A DNA stretch of 64,000 nt from Oscillospiraceae bacterium (GTDB lineage Bacteria > Bacillota > Clostridia > Oscillospirales > Ruminococcaceae): assembly GCA_017405465.1 (NCBI GenBank), contig JAFRAJ010000039.1:1-64000 (forward strand), given 5' to 3'. Position 1 is the stretch's first letter, and each line of letters begins with the position of its first letter. Below, one piece after another: positions 48,528 through 57,922 of the stretch. A program made the translations under genes and the position numbers. Under the pieces are notes generated by a model. It saw nothing but the letters and a program-made list of their open reading frames with translations. It had not been told where the DNA came from and did no database searches.

Positions 48528-51254
48528 TTATTTTGAAACGTTTCTTCCGTGACAGTTCTTATATTTTTTGCCGCTTCCGCACGGACAAGGATCATTCCTT
48601 CCGATTTTTTTCTTTTTAACTGTAGTGGAGGAAGGACCCCCGGCCTGAGCTGCATCTTCGATGTTTTCTTCGACCTGTTTCTTGGGAACGATGGTTGTCG
48701 TAAGCACTTTTCTTGCAGTTTGTTCACGTATGGCTTCTACCATCTCATCAAACATGGCATAACCTTCACGTCTGTATTCTATGACAGGGTCATGCTGGGC
48801 ATAAGAACGCAGATGAATCGATTTTCTCAGCTCATCCATATTGTCGATATGTTCCATCCAGTTCTGGTCAACAGAACTCAGCAGAGAGAACCTCTCAAGG
48901 AGCCTCATCATATCGCTTCCGATCTCAGCTTCTTTTTTCTCGAGAATGGCTTGTGCCTTACTGTTGAGAACATCTACGACATCGTCTCTGGTCATACCGG
49001 AAAGCTGATCCTGTGAGAACCTGAGGTCGGTAGGATCGGTGAGCCAGCCAAGATAATGATCTCTCAGCCCGGAAATATTCCAGTTATGTTCGGTATCATT
49101 CTCAAACGGGAGATACAGATATACATTTTCTCTGATGGAATCGAGGATCATCGTGTCTATATTCTTCCTGACATTCTCTCCTCTGAGTACTACATCTCTT
49201 TCTGAATAGATCGTTTCGCGCTGCTGATTCATGACGTCATCATAGCTGAGAACGCTCTTTCTTATGGCAAAGTTCCTGCCTTCAACTCTCTTCTGAGCGG
49301 ATTCTATGACGGACGTCAGTATTTTATTTTCGATCGGGATATCATCTTCGACATTCAGCGTTTCCATAAGGGCATTGATCCGTTCGCCTCCGAAGAGCCT
49401 CATAAGATCATCATCAAGAGCCAGATAGAATCTGCTTTCGCCGGGGTCACCCTGGCGGCCGCTTCTTCCTCTGAGCTGGTCGTCTATCCTGCGGCTCTCA
49501 TGTCTTTCAGTGCCTATGATGAACAACCCTCCGGCTTCACGGACTGCGTCTGCTTCCGGAGCGATCTTTCCTGCATAATCCACGAGAAGGCTTCTGTATC
49601 TCTCTCTGTTGGCAAGCACAGCCTCATCATCAGTGTAGTAATAGGAAGTCGCAGCAAGTATCTCTTCGTCAGTAAGGCCGTCTTTAGCCATATGGTCCTT
49701 CGCCATGTACTCGGCATTTCCTCCGAGCATGATATCCGTGCCTCGGCCGGCCATGTTTGTAGCTATGGTAACAGCCCCGAGCTTTCCTGCCTGAGCTATG
49801 ATGAAAGCTTCCTGTTCATGGTTCTTTGCATTGAGCACATTGTGTTTGATACCGCGTCTCGACAGGAGGTTGCTTAGTCTTTCTGATTTGTCGATGCTGA
49901 CGGTGCCGACAAGTACGGGCTGTCCTTTTTTATTGCATTCTATGATCTGGTCAATTACAGCCTTGTATTTGGCGTTGAGATTCTTGTATACGACATCATC
50001 CCAGTCTTTGCGTATAACAGGAGCATTAGTAGGAATGGCTACTACATCAAGATTGTAGATCTCCTGGAATTCATCTTTTTCTGTCATGGCTGTACCGGTC
50101 ATTCCGGACAGTTTTTTGTACATCCTGAAGTAGTTCTGGAAGGTGATAGTCGCAAGTGTGCGGTTCTCACGAGCGACGTGTACTCTTTCTTTTGCTTCAA
50201 TAGCCTGATGAAGACCGTTGCTGTAACGGCGTCCTATCATGAGACGTCCTGTGAATTCATCAACGATGATGACTTCACCGTCTTTAACGACATAATCCAC
50301 ATCTCTTTTCATTATTCCGTGTGCACGTATCGCCTGATCGATGTGGTGAGCAAGAGTCATATTCTCTGGATCGGAGAGATTGCTTATCTGAAAATGCCTC
50401 TGGGCTTTCTCAATACCTCGCTGCGTCAGAGAGCAGCTGTGCGCTTTCTCATCTACGATGTAGTCAGCCGTAGAGGATTCCATCTCAGTCTTGTCATCGT
50501 GCTCGGTAACGACCTCTTTCACAAGAGTGCGTGCAAAGTCATCTGCCTTTCTGTAAAGGTCAGTCGATTTGTCTCCGCGGCCTGAGATTATAAGAGGAGT
50601 ACGCGCTTCATCTATGAGGATCGAGTCTACCTCGTCAACGATCGCGTATACATGTCCTCTCTGAACTTTGCTCCTTATGTCGGCGACCATATTGTCACGG
50701 AGATAGTCGAAACCCATCTCGTTATTGGTGCCGTAAGTGATGTCTGCGTTGTAAGCTATCTGCCTGTCTTCCGGAGACATACCTGGTAGAATCAGACCGA
50801 CTGTAAGACCGAGATAGTTATATATCTTTCCCATCCATTCGCTGTCACGCTTGGCCAGGTAATCATTCACGGTGACTATATGTACGCCTTCTCCAGTAAG
50901 AGCGTTTAGATACGCAGGAAGCGTCTCAACAAGCGTTTTTCCCTCACCGGTCTTCATCTCGGCAATCATGCCTTTGTGAAGAACGATACCGCCTAGTATC
51001 TGAACAGGGAAATGACGCATCTCCAGCACTCTCCAGGATGCCTCACGGCATGCGGCAAAGGCATCAGGGAGGATATCATCGAGAGTCTCGCCGGCGGCAA
51101 GTCTTCCTTTGAGAAGCTCTGTCACACCTCTTAATTCCTGCTCAGACATTGCCTCATATTTAGCCTGAAGGCTGAGGACCTTCTGCTGTATCGGTGTGAT
51201 CTTCTTCAGGGTGCGGTCACTTGAGTTTCCGAATAATTTATCTAGAAAAGACAT
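48528..51254 (-). CDS. secA: Preprotein translocase ATPase SecA
   Basis: It drives Sec-dependent export. The 908-residue protein has Walker A (MIAEMKTGEGKTLVETLPAYLN region), VDEVDSILIDEARTPLIISG, the helicase motif MAGRGTDIMLGG, and DDQLRGRSGRQGDPGESRFYLALDD. The C-terminal zinc-binding tail NDPCPCGSGKKYKNCHG is complete; it contacts SecB or the ribosome. GAGGTAAT precedes the ATG. The length is standard for a full SecA, so it is not the shorter accessory SecA2 type. Confidence 0.98.
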   Translation of the reverse strand: MSFLDKLFGNSSDRTLKKITPIQQKVLSLQAKYEAMSEQELRGVTELLKGRLAAGETLDDILPDAFAACREASWRVLEMRHFPVQILGGIVLHKGMIAEMKTGEGKTLVETLPAYLNALTGEGVHIVTVNDYLAKRDSEWMGKIYNYLGLTVGLILPGMSPEDRQIAYNADITYGTNNEMGFDYLRDNMVADIRSKVQRGHVYAIVDEVDSILIDEARTPLIISGRGDKSTDLYRKADDFARTLVKEVVTEHDDKTEMESSTADYIVDEKAHSCSLTQRGIEKAQRHFQISNLSDPENMTLAHHIDQAIRAHGIMKRDVDYVVKDGEVIIVDEFTGRLMIGRRYSNGLHQAIEAKERVHVARENRTLATITFQNYFRMYKKLSGMTGTAMTEKDEFQEIYNLDVVAIPTNAPVIRKDWDDVVYKNLNAKYKAVIDQIIECNKKGQPVLVGTVSIDKSERLSNLLSRRGIKHNVLNAKNHEQEAFIIAQAGKLGAVTIATNMAGRGTDIMLGGNAEYMAKDHMAKDGLTDEEILAATSYYYTDDEAVLANRERYRSLLVDYAGKIAPEADAVREAGGLFIIGTERHESRRIDDQLRGRSGRQGDPGESRFYLALDDDLMRLFGGERINALMETLNVEDDIPIENKILTSVIESAQKRVEGRNFAIRKSVLSYDDVMNQQRETIYSERDVVLRGENVRKNIDTMILDSIRENVYLYLPFENDTEHNWNISGLRDHYLGWLTDPTDLRFSQDQLSGMTRDDVVDVLNSKAQAILEKKEAEIGSDMMRLLERFSLLSSVDQNWMEHIDNMDELRKSIHLRSYAQHDPVIEYRREGYAMFDEMVEAIREQTARKVLTTTIVPKKQVEENIEDAAQAGGPSSTTVKKKKIGRNDPCPCGSGKKYKNCHGRNVSK

Positions 51255-51484
51255 TATATTACCTCAATCTTTTTGCTCTCAGGAGATTATAACATACGAG
51301 ATATTAACAAACAGTTATGAGATACTACACGTATATCTGTCCAGAACGTGATTAAGATCGGGAAATGAAGTGTTACAAGTCATGCAGCAGATGCCTCAGG
51401 GCTACTTTGTTCACTTGAAATAAGAGTATCTTGCAAGTATACTTTATACGGATTTTCACGCAATATCGCGGAAGGAGTAACATA

Positions 51485-52186
51485 ATGACTTATTCTAACG
51501 AAGTAGAACGCATGTGTGTGGTCGCCAAGGGACCGAAACACGGCCCGGCTCCTATTCCTGAAGAGGGGAAATGGGTCCAGGCAAAAGAGATCTCCGACAT
51601 CTCTGCATATACACACGGCGTAGGCTGGTGCGCACCTCAGCAGGGTGCATGCAAGCTCTCCCTGAATGTTAAAAACGGAATCATCGAAGAGGCTCTGGTA
51701 GAGACGATCGGTTGCTCCGGAATGACACACTCTGCAGCTATGGCAGCAGAGATCCTTCCCGGAAAGACCATTCTTGAAGCTCTCAATACAGACCTTGTCT
51801 GCGACGCTATCAATACTGCAATGCGTGAGCTCTTCCTGCAGATTGTCTACGGAAGAAGCCAGTCGGCTTTCTCCGATGACGGCCTTGTAATCGGCGCTGG
51901 AATGGAAGATCTCGGAAAAGGTGCCCGTTCAATGGTAGGTACCATGTACGGCACAAAAGCAAAAGGCGTAAGATATCTCGAGATGACAGAGGGATACTGC
52001 ACAAGGATGGCTCTTGACGAGAACAATGAAGTGTGCGGATATGAATTCGTATCTCTCGGAAAGATGACCGATTTCATTAAGCAGGGACTCAGCCCCAATG
52101 AAGCTTATGAGAAATCACTCGGCCATTATGGCAGGTTCAGCGAAGAAGATGGTGCGGTCAAGTACATTGATCCGCGCAAGGAATAA
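51485..52186 (+). CDS. NifU-like iron-sulfur scaffold-family protein (partner of GGGtGRT protein)
   Basis: The 233-residue protein has the IscU/NifU-N pattern around GWCAPQQGACKLSL and ETIGCSGMTHSAAMAAEIL, with Cys at positions expected for cluster building. It has a distinctive C-terminal region (MEDLGKGARSMVGTMYGTKAKGVRYLE and KYIDPRKE). The ATG at 51485 follows GGAAGGAG. Its stop is 14 nt before the next gene, which encodes the GGGtGRT protein; the two occur as a pair in many anaerobes. Assembly or delivery of a special Fe-S cluster is a reasonable guess, but the biochemical role of the pair is not established as far as I know. Confidence 0.85.
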   Translation: MTYSNEVERMCVVAKGPKHGPAPIPEEGKWVQAKEISDISAYTHGVGWCAPQQGACKLSLNVKNGIIEEALVETIGCSGMTHSAAMAAEILPGKTILEALNTDLVCDAINTAMRELFLQIVYGRSQSAFSDDGLVIGAGMEDLGKGARSMVGTMYGTKAKGVRYLEMTEGYCTRMALDENNEVCGYEFVSLGKMTDFIKQGLSPNEAYEKSLGHYGRFSEEDGAVKYIDPRKE

Positions 52187-52200
52187 GGAGGTACGTAATT

Positions 52201-53211
52201 ATGGCACAGTTTGAAGGTTATGAAAGACGCGAGAGCAAGATCCTCGGCGTTCTTGCAAATTATGGAATCTCCTCCATCGATGAATGCAAAGAGATATGTG
52301 ATAAGTACGGTGTTGATGCTTATACAATAGTACAGGAAACACAGCCGATCTGCTTTGAGAATGCTAAATGGGCTTACACAGTAGGATGCGCCATCGCGCT
52401 CAAAGAAGCTGAAAGGACAGGAGACAAGTCTGCTGCTACCGCTGCTGCAAATATCGGCATCGGTCTGCAGTCGTTCTGCATTCCTGGATCAGTTGCTGAG
52501 AACCGTAAAGTCGGTCTCGGACACGGTAACCTCGGAAAGATGCTCCTCTCCGAGGATACGAGCTGCTTCTGCTTCCTGGCTGGCCATGAGTCATTTGCTG
52601 CTGCAGAAGGCGCTATCAAGATCGCTCTTAACGCCAACAAAGTCCGCAAGAATCCCCTTCAGGTTATCCTGAACGGACTCGGAAAGGATGCCGCATGGAT
52701 CATTTCCAGGATCAACGGATTCACATATGTTGAGACAGAATTTGATCCCTACACGGAAGAAGTCAAGGAAGTCAACCGCGTTGCTTATTCAAAGGGACCC
52801 CGTGCTGATGTCCGCTGCTACGGTGCAGACAATGTTCCGGAAGGCGTTGCCATCATGAAGAAGGAGAAGGTCGGCGTTTCTATCACAGGAAACTCCACCA
52901 ACCCCACAAGGTTCCAGCATCCGGTGGCCGGCACTTATAAAAAATGGTGCACAGAGAACGGCATCAGCTACTTCTCAGTAGCTTCCGGCGGTGGCACGGG
53001 ACGTACACTGCATCCTGACAACATGGCTGCTGGTCCCTCTTCCTACGGTATGACAGACACCATGGGACGTATGCACAGCGACGCTCAGTTCGCCGGTTCT
53101 TCTTCAGTTCCTGCTCATGTCGAGATGATGGGTCTGATCGGAATGGGTAATAACCCGATGGTCGGCGCTACAGTTGCATGCGCAGTTGCAGTTTCTGAAG
53201 GCCTCAAATAA
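52201..53211 (+). CDS. GGGtGRT protein
   Basis: The 336-residue protein carries the name-giving motif ASGGGTGRTLHPDN near residues 262-275, plus RKVGLGHGNLGKMLLSEDTSCFCFLAGHESFAAAEG in the middle and a Gly/Met-rich end (MMGLIGMGNNPMVG). Several conserved Cys and His could bind metal or cluster. The family is widespread in strict anaerobes and paired with a NifU-like scaffold, as here, but has no assigned reaction. GGAGG precedes the ATG at 9 nt. A long perfect hairpin closes the operon. Confidence 0.88.
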   Translation: MAQFEGYERRESKILGVLANYGISSIDECKEICDKYGVDAYTIVQETQPICFENAKWAYTVGCAIALKEAERTGDKSAATAAANIGIGLQSFCIPGSVAENRKVGLGHGNLGKMLLSEDTSCFCFLAGHESFAAAEGAIKIALNANKVRKNPLQVILNGLGKDAAWIISRINGFTYVETEFDPYTEEVKEVNRVAYSKGPRADVRCYGADNVPEGVAIMKKEKVGVSITGNSTNPTRFQHPVAGTYKKWCTENGISYFSVASGGGTGRTLHPDNMAAGPSSYGMTDTMGRMHSDAQFAGSSSVPAHVEMMGLIGMGNNPMVGATVACAVAVSEGLK

Positions 53212-53230
53212 TCCAGTGTAATACTAGCTT

Positions 53231-53266
53231 ATACAGGACGGTATTCATGATACCGTCCTGTATTTT
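53231..53266 (+). terminator. Terminator after the GGGtGRT gene
   Basis: ATACAGGACGGTAT and ATACCGTCCTGTAT form a perfect 14-bp stem with a 5-nt loop, followed by TTTC. Confidence 0.8.
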
Positions 53267-53281
53267 CGAAAGGAGACAAAA

Positions 53282-54229
53282 ATGAAGATAGCAGTGCTTG
53301 ACGCTTCCACATTGGGAGATGATCTGGATCTTTCTGTACTGACAGCGGCAGGAGATGTGTCGGTGTTTGATTCTACTTCATCTGCCGAGATAGCTGATCA
53401 TGTTTCGGATTCAGAAGTGGTGATAATCAATAAGGTAAAACTGGGAGAGTACGAACTGCTGCAGTGCCCGAACCTGAAACTCGTATGTGTGGCGGCTACA
53501 GGGTATGACAATGTCGATATCTCTTTCTGCAGAGAAAAGGGAATTGCTGTTTGCAATGTTGTAGGCTACTCTACATCCAGCGTCGCGCAGCTTGCTGTTT
53601 CGATGGTGCTGTATCTTGCAAATCATCTGGAAGAATATACGTCGAAAGTGCGAAGCGGTGAGTATTCACACGGAGGCGTGGCCAATATTCTGAAGCCTGT
53701 GTATCATGAATTAGACGGTAAAGTTTGGGGAATAGCAGGATACGGAAATATAGGAAGAAAAGTAGGAAAGATCGCTGAAGCGCTGGGCTGTAGAGTATTG
53801 GTATTCAAGCGTGACCCTGTTGATGATGCCGAGTGTGTTGATCTTGAGACACTTTGTAAGCAGTCAGACATTTTGACCGTGCATCTTCCGCTTAGTGAGA
53901 CTACAAGAGGAATATTCTCGTCGGATCTGATCTCACAACTCAAGGAAGACTGCATTTTTGTAAATGTAGCCAGAGGAGCTGTTACTGATGAAAGCGCTCT
54001 TGCAGATGCTGTAAGGAACGGAAAGATAGCCGGACTTGGAGTGGACGTTTACAGCAGAGAACCTTTTTCGGAAGATCATCCGTTCTGGCAGATAAAAGAT
54101 CGTAAAAACGTATGCCTTACCCCTCATATGGCATGGGGAGCCTATGAAGCCAGAAAACGCTGTATAGAAGAGATCATAAAGAACATTGAGTCCTTCAGAA
54201 GAGGAGACAGAAGGAACAGAATAGTATAA
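53282..54229 (+). CDS. D-2-hydroxyacid dehydrogenase (hydroxypyruvate/glycerate dehydrogenase type)
   Basis: This NAD-dependent enzyme of 315 residues has the Rossmann motif WGIAGYGNIGRKVGKIAEALG, the substrate-binding Arg in NVARGAVTDE, the catalytic Glu in YSREPF and the catalytic His in LTPHMAWGAYEAR. The TPHMAWGA ending is typical of glycerate dehydrogenase/hydroxypyruvate reductase. AAAGGAG precedes the ATG. It is a single gene between a terminator and the promoter of the ABC gene. The precise substrate is a family-level estimate. Confidence 0.9.
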   Translation: MKIAVLDASTLGDDLDLSVLTAAGDVSVFDSTSSAEIADHVSDSEVVIINKVKLGEYELLQCPNLKLVCVAATGYDNVDISFCREKGIAVCNVVGYSTSSVAQLAVSMVLYLANHLEEYTSKVRSGEYSHGGVANILKPVYHELDGKVWGIAGYGNIGRKVGKIAEALGCRVLVFKRDPVDDAECVDLETLCKQSDILTVHLPLSETTRGIFSSDLISQLKEDCIFVNVARGAVTDESALADAVRNGKIAGLGVDVYSREPFSEDHPFWQIKDRKNVCLTPHMAWGAYEARKRCIEEIIKNIESFRRGDRRNRIV

Positions 54230-54245
54230 GAAGTGTCACAACTAG

Positions 54246-54254
54246 TGATATTAT
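54246..54254 (+). promoter_or_regulatory. Extended -10 promoter for the ABC exporter gene
   Basis: TGATATTAT lies 49 nt before the ATG at 54304, matching the elements before recA and the PBP gene. Confidence 0.45.
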
Positions 54255-54303
54255 GTAGCTAGTAGAAAAAACGCTTTTCCTTTTTTATCGAACAGAGGTT
54301 ATT

Positions 54304-56040
54304 ATGAAGCTCCTTTTCAGGCTTTCCAGAGAAGCCGTGCGTTATCGTTTATTTTATGTTGTTGCAATTACATCTACTCTTCTTCTCACAGCAGTGAATC
54401 TCACTGCTCCCAGAGTGCTGTCAGCTCTTACTGGGCTCGTCAGCAAAGGAGTCACTCAGTCTGATCTTGCAACTATCAGGAATCTCACTATCAGGATATT
54501 TTCTCTTTACCTGCTGAGAGTTATTTTCAGATTTCTGAGCAATTACATGGCACACAGAGCTGCCTGGTATCTTGTCGGCGATGTGAGAAAAAAGGTCTAT
54601 GACAAAATGGAGAGACTTGATCTGTCTTTCTTTCATGACAAACAGACCGGAGACCTGATGAGCCGTATCATCAGTGACACCAGGGATTTTGAGCTGCTTT
54701 ACGCTCATATCATCCCAGATATCATGACAAACCTTGTAACGTTTACAGGAGTCCTTGTCATTCTGCTCTCCATCAATGCAAGGCTTGCTCTTTTCACTTG
54801 TTTCCCGATCCCGCTGGTGCTCATAAGCGGATTGCTTTTCTCCAAGAAAGTTCAGCCATTGTTCAGAACTTCAAGGAAGAAGGAAGGCGAGCTCAGCGGA
54901 AAACTTCAGGACAATCTCTCCGGAGTGCATGAGATTCAGTCATTCGGGAAAGAAGATTATGAAACAGAGCGCTTCAATGAAAAGAACTTCCAGCAGGTCA
55001 ATGCGATGCTTGCTGCCCTTAGGAGCAGTGCGATCTTCCATCCAACAGTTGAATTCATTTCCTCACTCGGAACAGTTCTTGTTGTCAGCATCGGTGGTTA
55101 TATGGCTTACCTAGGCCGTACAAATGTAGAAGACATAGTATCATTCCTGCTCTATCTTGGCCTCTTCTATCAGCCTGTCGCAGGACTTGCTTCTCTTCTG
55201 GAGAACATGCAGCAGGCTATGGCTGGTGCTGAAAGAGTGTTCGTGATACTTGACACCGAACCGGAGATCAGAGACCGGGAAGGAGCAGAGGAGATAGGAA
55301 TCGCTGAAGGCAGGATAGAGTTTGAACATGTCGATTTTGCTTATGAGACTGGAGAGAAGGTATTGGATGACATTTCCTTTACTGCTGAACCGGGTATGAT
55401 GGTAGCTCTCGTCGGTCCGACCGGTGTTGGGAAGACCACACTGACTCAGCTGGTGTCCAGATTCTATGAGCCGCAGAAGGGAAGGATACTTCTTGATGGA
55501 AAGGATATACAGGAGATCACAGTTGCAAGCCTCAGAAGAAATATCTCTCCTGTTCTACAGGATACTTTTCTGTTTAACGGCACTATAAGCGAAAATATTG
55601 CTTATGCAGACCCGACAGCTTCTGAAGAACAGATTATCGCAGCAGCTAAAGCAGCATATATCCATGATGACATCATGCTAATGTCAGAGGGATATGAAAC
55701 ACAGGTAGGCGAGAGAGGTGTAAAGCTCTCCGGAGGACAAAAGCAGAGGATCGCTATCGCAAGGGCAATACTCAGAAGATCACCTATAATCATTCTGGAT
55801 GAAGCGACTGCATCTGTAGACGTCGAAACTGAGCGCAAGATACAGCAGGCTATCGCAAATATGGCAGGCAGCAGGACTATCCTTGCAGTAGCGCACAGAC
55901 TGTCCACTATCCGGAACTCGGATCTCATCCTTGTCATTGAGGACGGAAAGATCGCAGAGCGCGGAACACATAGTGAACTGGTAGCATTAGACGGTATATA
56001 TGCAAAGATGAACCGCATACAGAGCGATTCACAGCAATAA
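54304..56040 (+). CDS. ABC transporter, fused permease and ATPase
   Basis: This 578-residue half-exporter has a six-helix membrane domain (about residues 15-310) and a C-terminal nucleotide-binding domain. The ATPase shows Walker A VGPTGVGKTTLTQ, Q-loop PVLQDTFLFNG, signature VKLSGGQKQRIAIARAI, Walker B IIILDEATASVD and the switch His in AVAHRLST. All ATPase motifs are intact, so it should work as a homodimer or with a partner encoded elsewhere. The substrate is unknown; lipids, peptides and drugs are all possible. It is followed by an SDR gene after 15 nt. Confidence 0.95.
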   Translation: MKLLFRLSREAVRYRLFYVVAITSTLLLTAVNLTAPRVLSALTGLVSKGVTQSDLATIRNLTIRIFSLYLLRVIFRFLSNYMAHRAAWYLVGDVRKKVYDKMERLDLSFFHDKQTGDLMSRIISDTRDFELLYAHIIPDIMTNLVTFTGVLVILLSINARLALFTCFPIPLVLISGLLFSKKVQPLFRTSRKKEGELSGKLQDNLSGVHEIQSFGKEDYETERFNEKNFQQVNAMLAALRSSAIFHPTVEFISSLGTVLVVSIGGYMAYLGRTNVEDIVSFLLYLGLFYQPVAGLASLLENMQQAMAGAERVFVILDTEPEIRDREGAEEIGIAEGRIEFEHVDFAYETGEKVLDDISFTAEPGMMVALVGPTGVGKTTLTQLVSRFYEPQKGRILLDGKDIQEITVASLRRNISPVLQDTFLFNGTISENIAYADPTASEEQIIAAAKAAYIHDDIMLMSEGYETQVGERGVKLSGGQKQRIAIARAILRRSPIIILDEATASVDVETERKIQQAIANMAGSRTILAVAHRLSTIRNSDLILVIEDGKIAERGTHSELVALDGIYAKMNRIQSDSQQ

Positions 56041-56055
56041 AAGGGGATAAAACAC

Positions 56056-56868
56056 ATGAGGGAAAGACTTCTAGGCAAGAAAGCAGCCGTGACCGGAGCT
56101 TCCAGCGGAATCGGCAGAGCCAGTGCACTAAATCTTGCTAGAGAAGGTGCAGATGTTGCTCTTATAGCCAGAAATCGCGAACGTCTGGAAGAAACTGCTG
56201 AAATGGTCAGAAAACTGGGAAGAAAAGCGGTAGTGATCGAGGCGGACATTACTGACGCAGAAGCTGTTAAGAAAGCAGTGGAGACTTCAATCGATGAGCT
56301 TGGCGGATTGGATATATTCCACTGCAATGCAGGAATATATTTGAGATGTCCGGTCAAGGATCTCAGGATGGATCAGATCAGAAAACTGATGGAAGTGGAT
56401 TTCTTTGGCTGTCTCAACTGCGTTTACGCTGTGTTGCCGTATTTCCTCGAAAAGGGCAGCGGTCACATTGTCACTACATGTTCGATGGATGGAAAGAAAG
56501 GTGTTCCTCCTGATGCAGCCTATGTCAGTGCTAAGTTTGCGATGAACGGATTCTTCCAGGTAATGAGACAGGAACTGAGAGGGACGGGAGTGAATGTTTC
56601 CGTGATATATCCAAGCAGAATGGATACTCCTCAGATTAAGCATATCGATTGCCCTGGCATAACACCTAAAGGAAATCCTGATATGGTTGGAAAGGCTGTA
56701 GTAAAAGCCGTCGTGAAAAAGAAGGGTGAGATGATGGTCCCGTGGTTTTCATGTAAACTACTGGTTCTGGCTGAGGCTATCAGTTATCGTTTCAGTGAAT
56801 GGCTGATCAGAGTCAACAGGCTTGAAGGAGTGGAAAACGGTAAAGAAGGTATTAACGAGGCAAAATAG
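56056..56868 (+). CDS. Short-chain dehydrogenase/reductase
   Basis: This 270-residue classical SDR has the cofactor motif VTGASSGIGRASALNLA, HCNAGIY as the NAG motif, the catalytic Ser in TTCSMDGKKG and Tyr-x3-Lys in AAYVSAKFAMNG. ADVALIARNRERLEE after the second strand carries Arg residues that suggest NADP preference. A C-terminal extension is fairly hydrophobic (SCKLLVLAEAISYRF) and may touch the membrane. It lies 15 nt after the ABC exporter and is probably co-transcribed. The substrate is unknown. Confidence 0.88.
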   Translation: MRERLLGKKAAVTGASSGIGRASALNLAREGADVALIARNRERLEETAEMVRKLGRKAVVIEADITDAEAVKKAVETSIDELGGLDIFHCNAGIYLRCPVKDLRMDQIRKLMEVDFFGCLNCVYAVLPYFLEKGSGHIVTTCSMDGKKGVPPDAAYVSAKFAMNGFFQVMRQELRGTGVNVSVIYPSRMDTPQIKHIDCPGITPKGNPDMVGKAVVKAVVKKKGEMMVPWFSCKLLVLAEAISYRFSEWLIRVNRLEGVENGKEGINEAK

Positions 56869-56893
56869 CTGAATACGCCTTAAATAAAAGAGA

Positions 56894-56933
56894 AAATGTA
56901 CTGTAAAGATAAATGACTTTACAGTACATTTTT
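56894..56933 (+). terminator. Intrinsic terminator after the SDR gene
   Basis: AAATGTACTGTAAAG and CTTTACAGTACATTT form a perfect 15-bp stem with an 8-nt loop, followed by T residues. The TTG at 56932 falls in it, so it is not the start of the next gene. Confidence 0.9.
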
Positions 56934-56964
56934 GAAAGAAAAACTGTGTTGCGGAAGAAATTTA

Positions 56965-57858
56965 ATGAAATACGATTCGATTATTACAGAACATTTGCCG
57001 ATGCCTCAGCGAAACAATGATTCCAATAAAGGAGATTACGGCAGGATTGGTATCATCGCCGGCAGCAGAGGAATGGCCGGTGCAGGAGAACTGTGTACGA
57101 AAGCGTGTCTAAGATCTGGAGCAGGTCTCGTAACGGTCGCAGCAGCTGATTGCCTGACGGAAGTATATGAGATCAAATTCACTGAAGCCATGGTTTATCC
57201 TCTTGCATGCAAGGACGGGCACATAGCAGCAGAGGCGCTCGACTCGATACTTGAATTCATAAGTACGAAGGACTGCGTCGCGATAGGTCCTGGTCTTGGA
57301 AGAAGTGATGATATCGCAGCGATACTAGAAGGAATCCTTGATGTATTCTCTGGTGCTTTGGTCATAGATGCTGACGGTCTGTTCGCTCTTTCTTCATTAA
57401 AGGAAAAACTGAAAGAGACAAGAGCAAGAGTGCTCATAACTCCGCATATTGGGGAGATGTCCAGGCTTTGCGGAACATCTATTCCTGAGATAAAGAAAGA
57501 CAGAGAAGGGACTGCACTTCGTTTTGCTCAGGAGTACCGAGTCACTGTCCTCCTGAAGGACAATGTTTCTGCGATAGCATCTCCTGACGGAAGAGTCAAA
57601 CTGAATACAGCAGGCAATCCCGGTATGGCAAGGGGCGGCAGCGGTGATGTGCTTGCTGGTGTATGTGCTGCATTCATGTGCAGGTTCACTGATCCCTTTG
57701 ATGCAGCATGCGAAGCGGCGTTGACATGCGGGATAGCCGGTGATCTTGCAGCGTGGAAGTACGGTATGGAGAGCATGCTTCCTTCTGACACTGTCTCATT
57801 TATCGGACAGGCACTTATGGAACCCGCATCCAATCATATTAAACAGCTTGAGGACTGA
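56965..57858 (+). CDS. nnrD: ADP-dependent NAD(P)H-hydrate dehydratase
   Basis: It repairs hydrated NADH and NADPH. The 297-residue protein has the ribokinase-like CARKD pattern: KGDYGRIGIIAGSRGMAGAG, TVAAADCL, GPGLGRSDDI, VIDADGLFAL, ITPHIGEMSRL and GNPGMARGGSGDVLAGV with the key Asp. The NAD(P)HX epimerase half (NnrE) that is often fused at the N-terminus is absent. GGAAG is 8 nt before the ATG at 56965. Confidence 0.93.
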   Translation: MKYDSIITEHLPMPQRNNDSNKGDYGRIGIIAGSRGMAGAGELCTKACLRSGAGLVTVAAADCLTEVYEIKFTEAMVYPLACKDGHIAAEALDSILEFISTKDCVAIGPGLGRSDDIAAILEGILDVFSGALVIDADGLFALSSLKEKLKETRARVLITPHIGEMSRLCGTSIPEIKKDREGTALRFAQEYRVTVLLKDNVSAIASPDGRVKLNTAGNPGMARGGSGDVLAGVCAAFMCRFTDPFDAACEAALTCGIAGDLAAWKYGMESMLPSDTVSFIGQALMEPASNHIKQLED

Positions 57859-57874
57859 TAACACGTCAATAAAA

Positions 57875-57909
57875 AAAGGCACTTCTGCTCATTTGAGAGA
57901 AGTGCCTTT
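57875..57909 (-). terminator. Terminator between nnrD and the aldo/keto reductase gene
   Basis: AAAGGCACTTCT and AGAAGTGCCTTT form a 12-bp stem. The adjoining A run on the plus strand gives a U run for minus-strand transcripts. Confidence 0.8.
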
Positions 57910-57922
57910 GAAATGAAAAAGA

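Noticed and set aside
55602..56357. Minus-strand frame spanning the ABC and SDR genes
   Set aside because: It crosses two clear genes on the opposite strand and has the Ser/Leu-rich composition of an antisense frame.
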